Below, piece by piece: positions 62,165 to 64,000 of a stretch of DNA of 64,000 nucleotides. The translations under genes were made by a program, and so were the position numbers. The first letter of the stretch is position 1; every line of letters begins with the position of its first letter. Location: the NCBI GenBank assembly GCA_942490535.1, contig CALNXQ010000005.1:248001-312000 (forward strand), written 5' to 3'. The notes beneath the pieces were generated by a model. It searched no databases, had not been told where the DNA came from, and saw only the letters and a list, made by a program, of their open reading frames with translations. This DNA comes from JAEINY01 sp942490535. GTDB taxonomy: Bacteria > Bacteroidota > Bacteroidia > Bacteroidales > Marinilabiliaceae.

Positions 62165-63094
62165 TCAATGACTATCCACGCCAAACAACATACGAAAAGC
62201 GTGCATCACCGTCTTGAAGATCTCATCGGTATATTCTTTCACGGCTTTGGGACTGCCGGGTAAGGCATAAATCAGCGTTTGAGAAGCCACTCCGGCGACA
62301 CTCCGGCTCAGCAAAGCTCCGGGTTTCTCCGTGCCGTATTTCACCCGGATCAATTCCATGATCCCCGGCATCTCTTTGTCAATGATTTTACGCACCGCTT
62401 CGGGCGTTACATCATTGGGCCCAATGCCTGTCCCACCGGTGGTGAACACCAAGTCGGTGCCGGTACTTACCGCACTAATAAGCGCCCCTTCCAACATGCG
62501 GCTATCATCAGGCAGAATCACATTGTTAATCTCCACAGGATAGTTATTCGCCTGAAAAAAGTCATTAATCAACTTTGTCAACAAAGGTCCACTCTTATCT
62601 TCGTACACCCCATTAAAAGCCCGGTCACTCATGGTGATTACCAGGCATCGGAACACTTTCGGCGAATAGGTAAAGGTTTGTCCGGCTTGCAGGGTCCCTG
62701 GTTTTACCACGCGGGCAAAGATGCCCTCTTTGGGCATGACACAATTCCCCACTTCCTTGAAGATGTTACAATTATCACCGTGGCATTTTTTGCCGATCTG
62801 GGTAATCTCCAGCTCCACTTGTTCGCTCACGAGCCTGTCAAAGGGACGCAACTTAAATAACTCCATACCCGTGGTAGTAATATTCTCGGCAAATTCACCA
62901 TACTGAATGGACCGTCCGGCTTCCTCACTGAACTTCTCGATACTTTCTGTAGCCAGGAGGCTTACCTGGCGGTGCCAGGGCCCTGAATGAGCATCCCCCA
63001 CAACCCCATTTTCATTCAAGGTGATCTGTGCCTGATGGGTTTTAATGGTTCCTTTCTTCTGGGAGGTATTAACGGAGCGTATGTCTAGTTTCAT
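62165..63094 (-). CDS. MOSC domain fused to MogA/MoaB-like molybdopterin adenylyltransferase
   Basis: 309 residues. About 1-145 is a MOSC domain (GVVGDAHSGPWHRQVS, with cysteines in KCHGDNC where family members hold a conserved Cys). About 155-309 is a MogA/MoaB domain: VITMSDRAFNG, FTTGGTGIGPNDVTPEA and LPGSPKAVKE. The second part would adenylylate molybdopterin; MOSC domains bind or transfer sulfur or Mo cofactor. Upstream moaC shares the pathway, 132 bp away. Confidence 0.9.
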   Translation of the reverse strand: MKLDIRSVNTSQKKGTIKTHQAQITLNENGVVGDAHSGPWHRQVSLLATESIEKFSEEAGRSIQYGEFAENITTTGMELFKLRPFDRLVSEQVELEITQIGKKCHGDNCNIFKEVGNCVMPKEGIFARVVKPGTLQAGQTFTYSPKVFRCLVITMSDRAFNGVYEDKSGPLLTKLINDFFQANNYPVEINNVILPDDSRMLEGALISAVSTGTDLVFTTGGTGIGPNDVTPEAVRKIIDKEMPGIMELIRVKYGTEKPGALLSRSVAGVASQTLIYALPGSPKAVKEYTDEIFKTVMHAFRMLFGVDSH

Positions 63095-63226
63095 GGTCTT
63101 TTATTTTATGACTGGTACATGTGAATAGTGCGCTGAAGCTCCAGGTGGAAACCTGAAGTTGGGTACACTCTATTTTAGTATTGTTTCTGTATTAATGGGC
63201 TTAAGACTACCAGCTGAAGCCTTTAG

Positions 63227-63676
63227 TTACTGCTTGGTCTTTTCAATTAAGCGCACCGCTTCGATGTGCATTTCCTTATCAACGGCTTTACACATGTCGT
63301 AAATTGTTAACAAGGCGATGCTCACACCGGTTAAGGCTTCCATCTCCACACCTGTTTCGCCGTTGCATTTCACTTCAGAAGTCACGCGCACGCCATTCTC
63401 TTTTAACTGGCAATTGATGGACACCTTCGTTAGTAATAAGGTGTGACAAAGTGGGATGAGTTCGTGGGTACGCTTGGCGGCCTGAATGCCGGCTATTTCA
63501 GCCACTGTTAACACGTCTCCTTTCTTCATGTTGTTCTCTCTGATGAGATCAATGGTCCCCTCATGCAAGCGGATGAAGCCGGTGGCTTGTGCCATGCGTT
63601 GCTGACGTGGCTTGTCCCCCACATCTACCATGCGGGCTTTCCCTTCGTCGTCGATATGTGTTAATTTATCAGTCAT
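63227..63676 (-). CDS. moaC: Cyclic pyranopterin monophosphate synthase
   Basis: 149 residues. ARMVDVGDK, the active-site run AAKRTHELIPLCHTL, and GVEMEALTGVSIALLTIYDMCK are complete. With MoaA it makes cyclic pyranopterin monophosphate, first step of molybdenum cofactor synthesis. Other mo genes must lie outside the window. Confidence 0.96.
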   Translation of the reverse strand: MTDKLTHIDDEGKARMVDVGDKPRQQRMAQATGFIRLHEGTIDLIRENNMKKGDVLTVAEIAGIQAAKRTHELIPLCHTLLLTKVSINCQLKENGVRVTSEVKCNGETGVEMEALTGVSIALLTIYDMCKAVDKEMHIEAVRLIEKTKQ

Positions 63677-64000
63677 GGTTACTATCTATTGGGTATTATG
63701 CGTTGGATAATTCAGTTTCTCCGGAAGCTTTTCTTATCATCATTCTTTTCTTTAGAGAAATATATTGAAATAAATGGAGATATCACTCAGGCCACTCCAA
63801 TTAAATCTGCAATGTGAAATAATCATCCGCTGTGGACGCTCCGTTATTCCATTCCTCCGTATTTTCGTGGCACCCCTTCTAACCACCAATTTGATTAAAG
63901 CGGCCCGATTTATTCTTCGAACCGGATTTTGGTTTACTATTGACGGCTTTCGTCATGGCTTTTAGTCCTCCGAGCTCCCTCACCTGAAATCCCGTTTCAT
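63677..64000. other. Gene-free right edge
   Basis: About 320 bp upstream of moaC. No convincing gene; a 63-codon frame (63774-63965) has no recognisable features. From 63838 on, T-rich blocks recur near 21-bp steps (for example CGGATTT at 63923 and CGGCTTT at 63944), but the register breaks, so I do not call it an array. The moaC promoter was not found. Confidence 0.5.

Noticed and set aside
63838..63963. Fifth 21-bp array at the right edge
   Set aside because: A few T-rich blocks fit 21-bp steps, but others are at 18-19 bp, so the register is not kept.
63774..63965. 63-codon frame at the right edge
   Set aside because: No domain, no promoter, low-complexity composition; likely chance.

Overview
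The window is a chromosomal segment of a member of the phylum Bacteroidota, probably an aerobic, gliding-type organism of the Cytophagales/Chitinophagales kind. The evidence is a type IX secretion (type B) sorting domain at the left edge, promoters of the Bacteroidota form TAnnTTTG with an upstream TTG, an alternative complex III operon (actABCDFE), a caa3-type oxidase with an A2-type YS motif, and many Bacteroidota-style lipoproteins. It looks like ordinary core genome: no phage, integrase, insertion sequence or CRISPR array was seen. The finer taxonomic placement is an inference.

Layout. 0-13 kb (mostly minus strand): an acyl-CoA catabolism block holding a fused isobutyryl-CoA mutase (IcmF), a two-gene membrane iron-sulfur module that looks like a split ETF:quinone oxidoreductase, EtfA and EtfB, acyl-CoA dehydrogenase, SCP2-type thiolase, 3-hydroxyacyl-CoA dehydrogenase and enoyl-CoA hydratase. 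Together these make a beta-oxidation-type spiral that feeds electrons to quinone. 13.5-19 kb (minus): the terminal oxidase operon sco-coxA-coxC-coxD-coxB-ctaB plus a small copper-binding lipoprotein. 19-28 kb: a methyltransferase, then rsfS-ftsH-cdsA-psd, birA, a SRPBCC protein, the very tight divergent pair pyrE/Nudix, and a SPOR-like membrane protein. 29-40 kb (mostly plus): MscS channel, an ATP-grasp ligase fused to a degenerate M20 peptidase, CHAD, metallo-beta-lactamase fold, HD hydrolase, pentapeptide repeat, SDR, pirin, and a DUF4349/DUF2157/GDYXXLXY trio. 40-52 kb: a degenerate trypsin-like/TPR protein, tRNA-His, AlkD-like protein, class V aminotransferase, GNAT-like protein, rpmE2, GlmU-like protein, lon, an ADP-ribosylglycohydrolase-like protein and an AI-2E permease. 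52.7-60.6 kb (plus): the complete alternative complex III operon. It would oxidise quinol and pass electrons to the caa3 oxidase at 14-18 kb, so the ETF module, complex III and oxidase together form one respiratory chain. 60.8-63.7 kb: a GH43-like lipoprotein, a MOSC-MogA fusion and MoaC (molybdenum cofactor).

The most unusual signal is not a gene. Four intergenic regions (about 0.48-0.67, 13.19-13.47, 28.51-28.71 and 40.24-40.53 kb) hold degenerate tandem arrays of unrelated sequence, yet all keep an exact 21-bp (or 2 x 21 = 42-bp) period over roughly 200-290 bp. All four lie just downstream of a stop codon, three of them between convergent genes. Second in interest is a 445-bp, about 98% identical inverted duplication of the actE cytochrome domain, whose stray copy starts exactly where one of the 21-bp arrays ends. 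Several proteins also look like enzymes that have lost catalytic residues.
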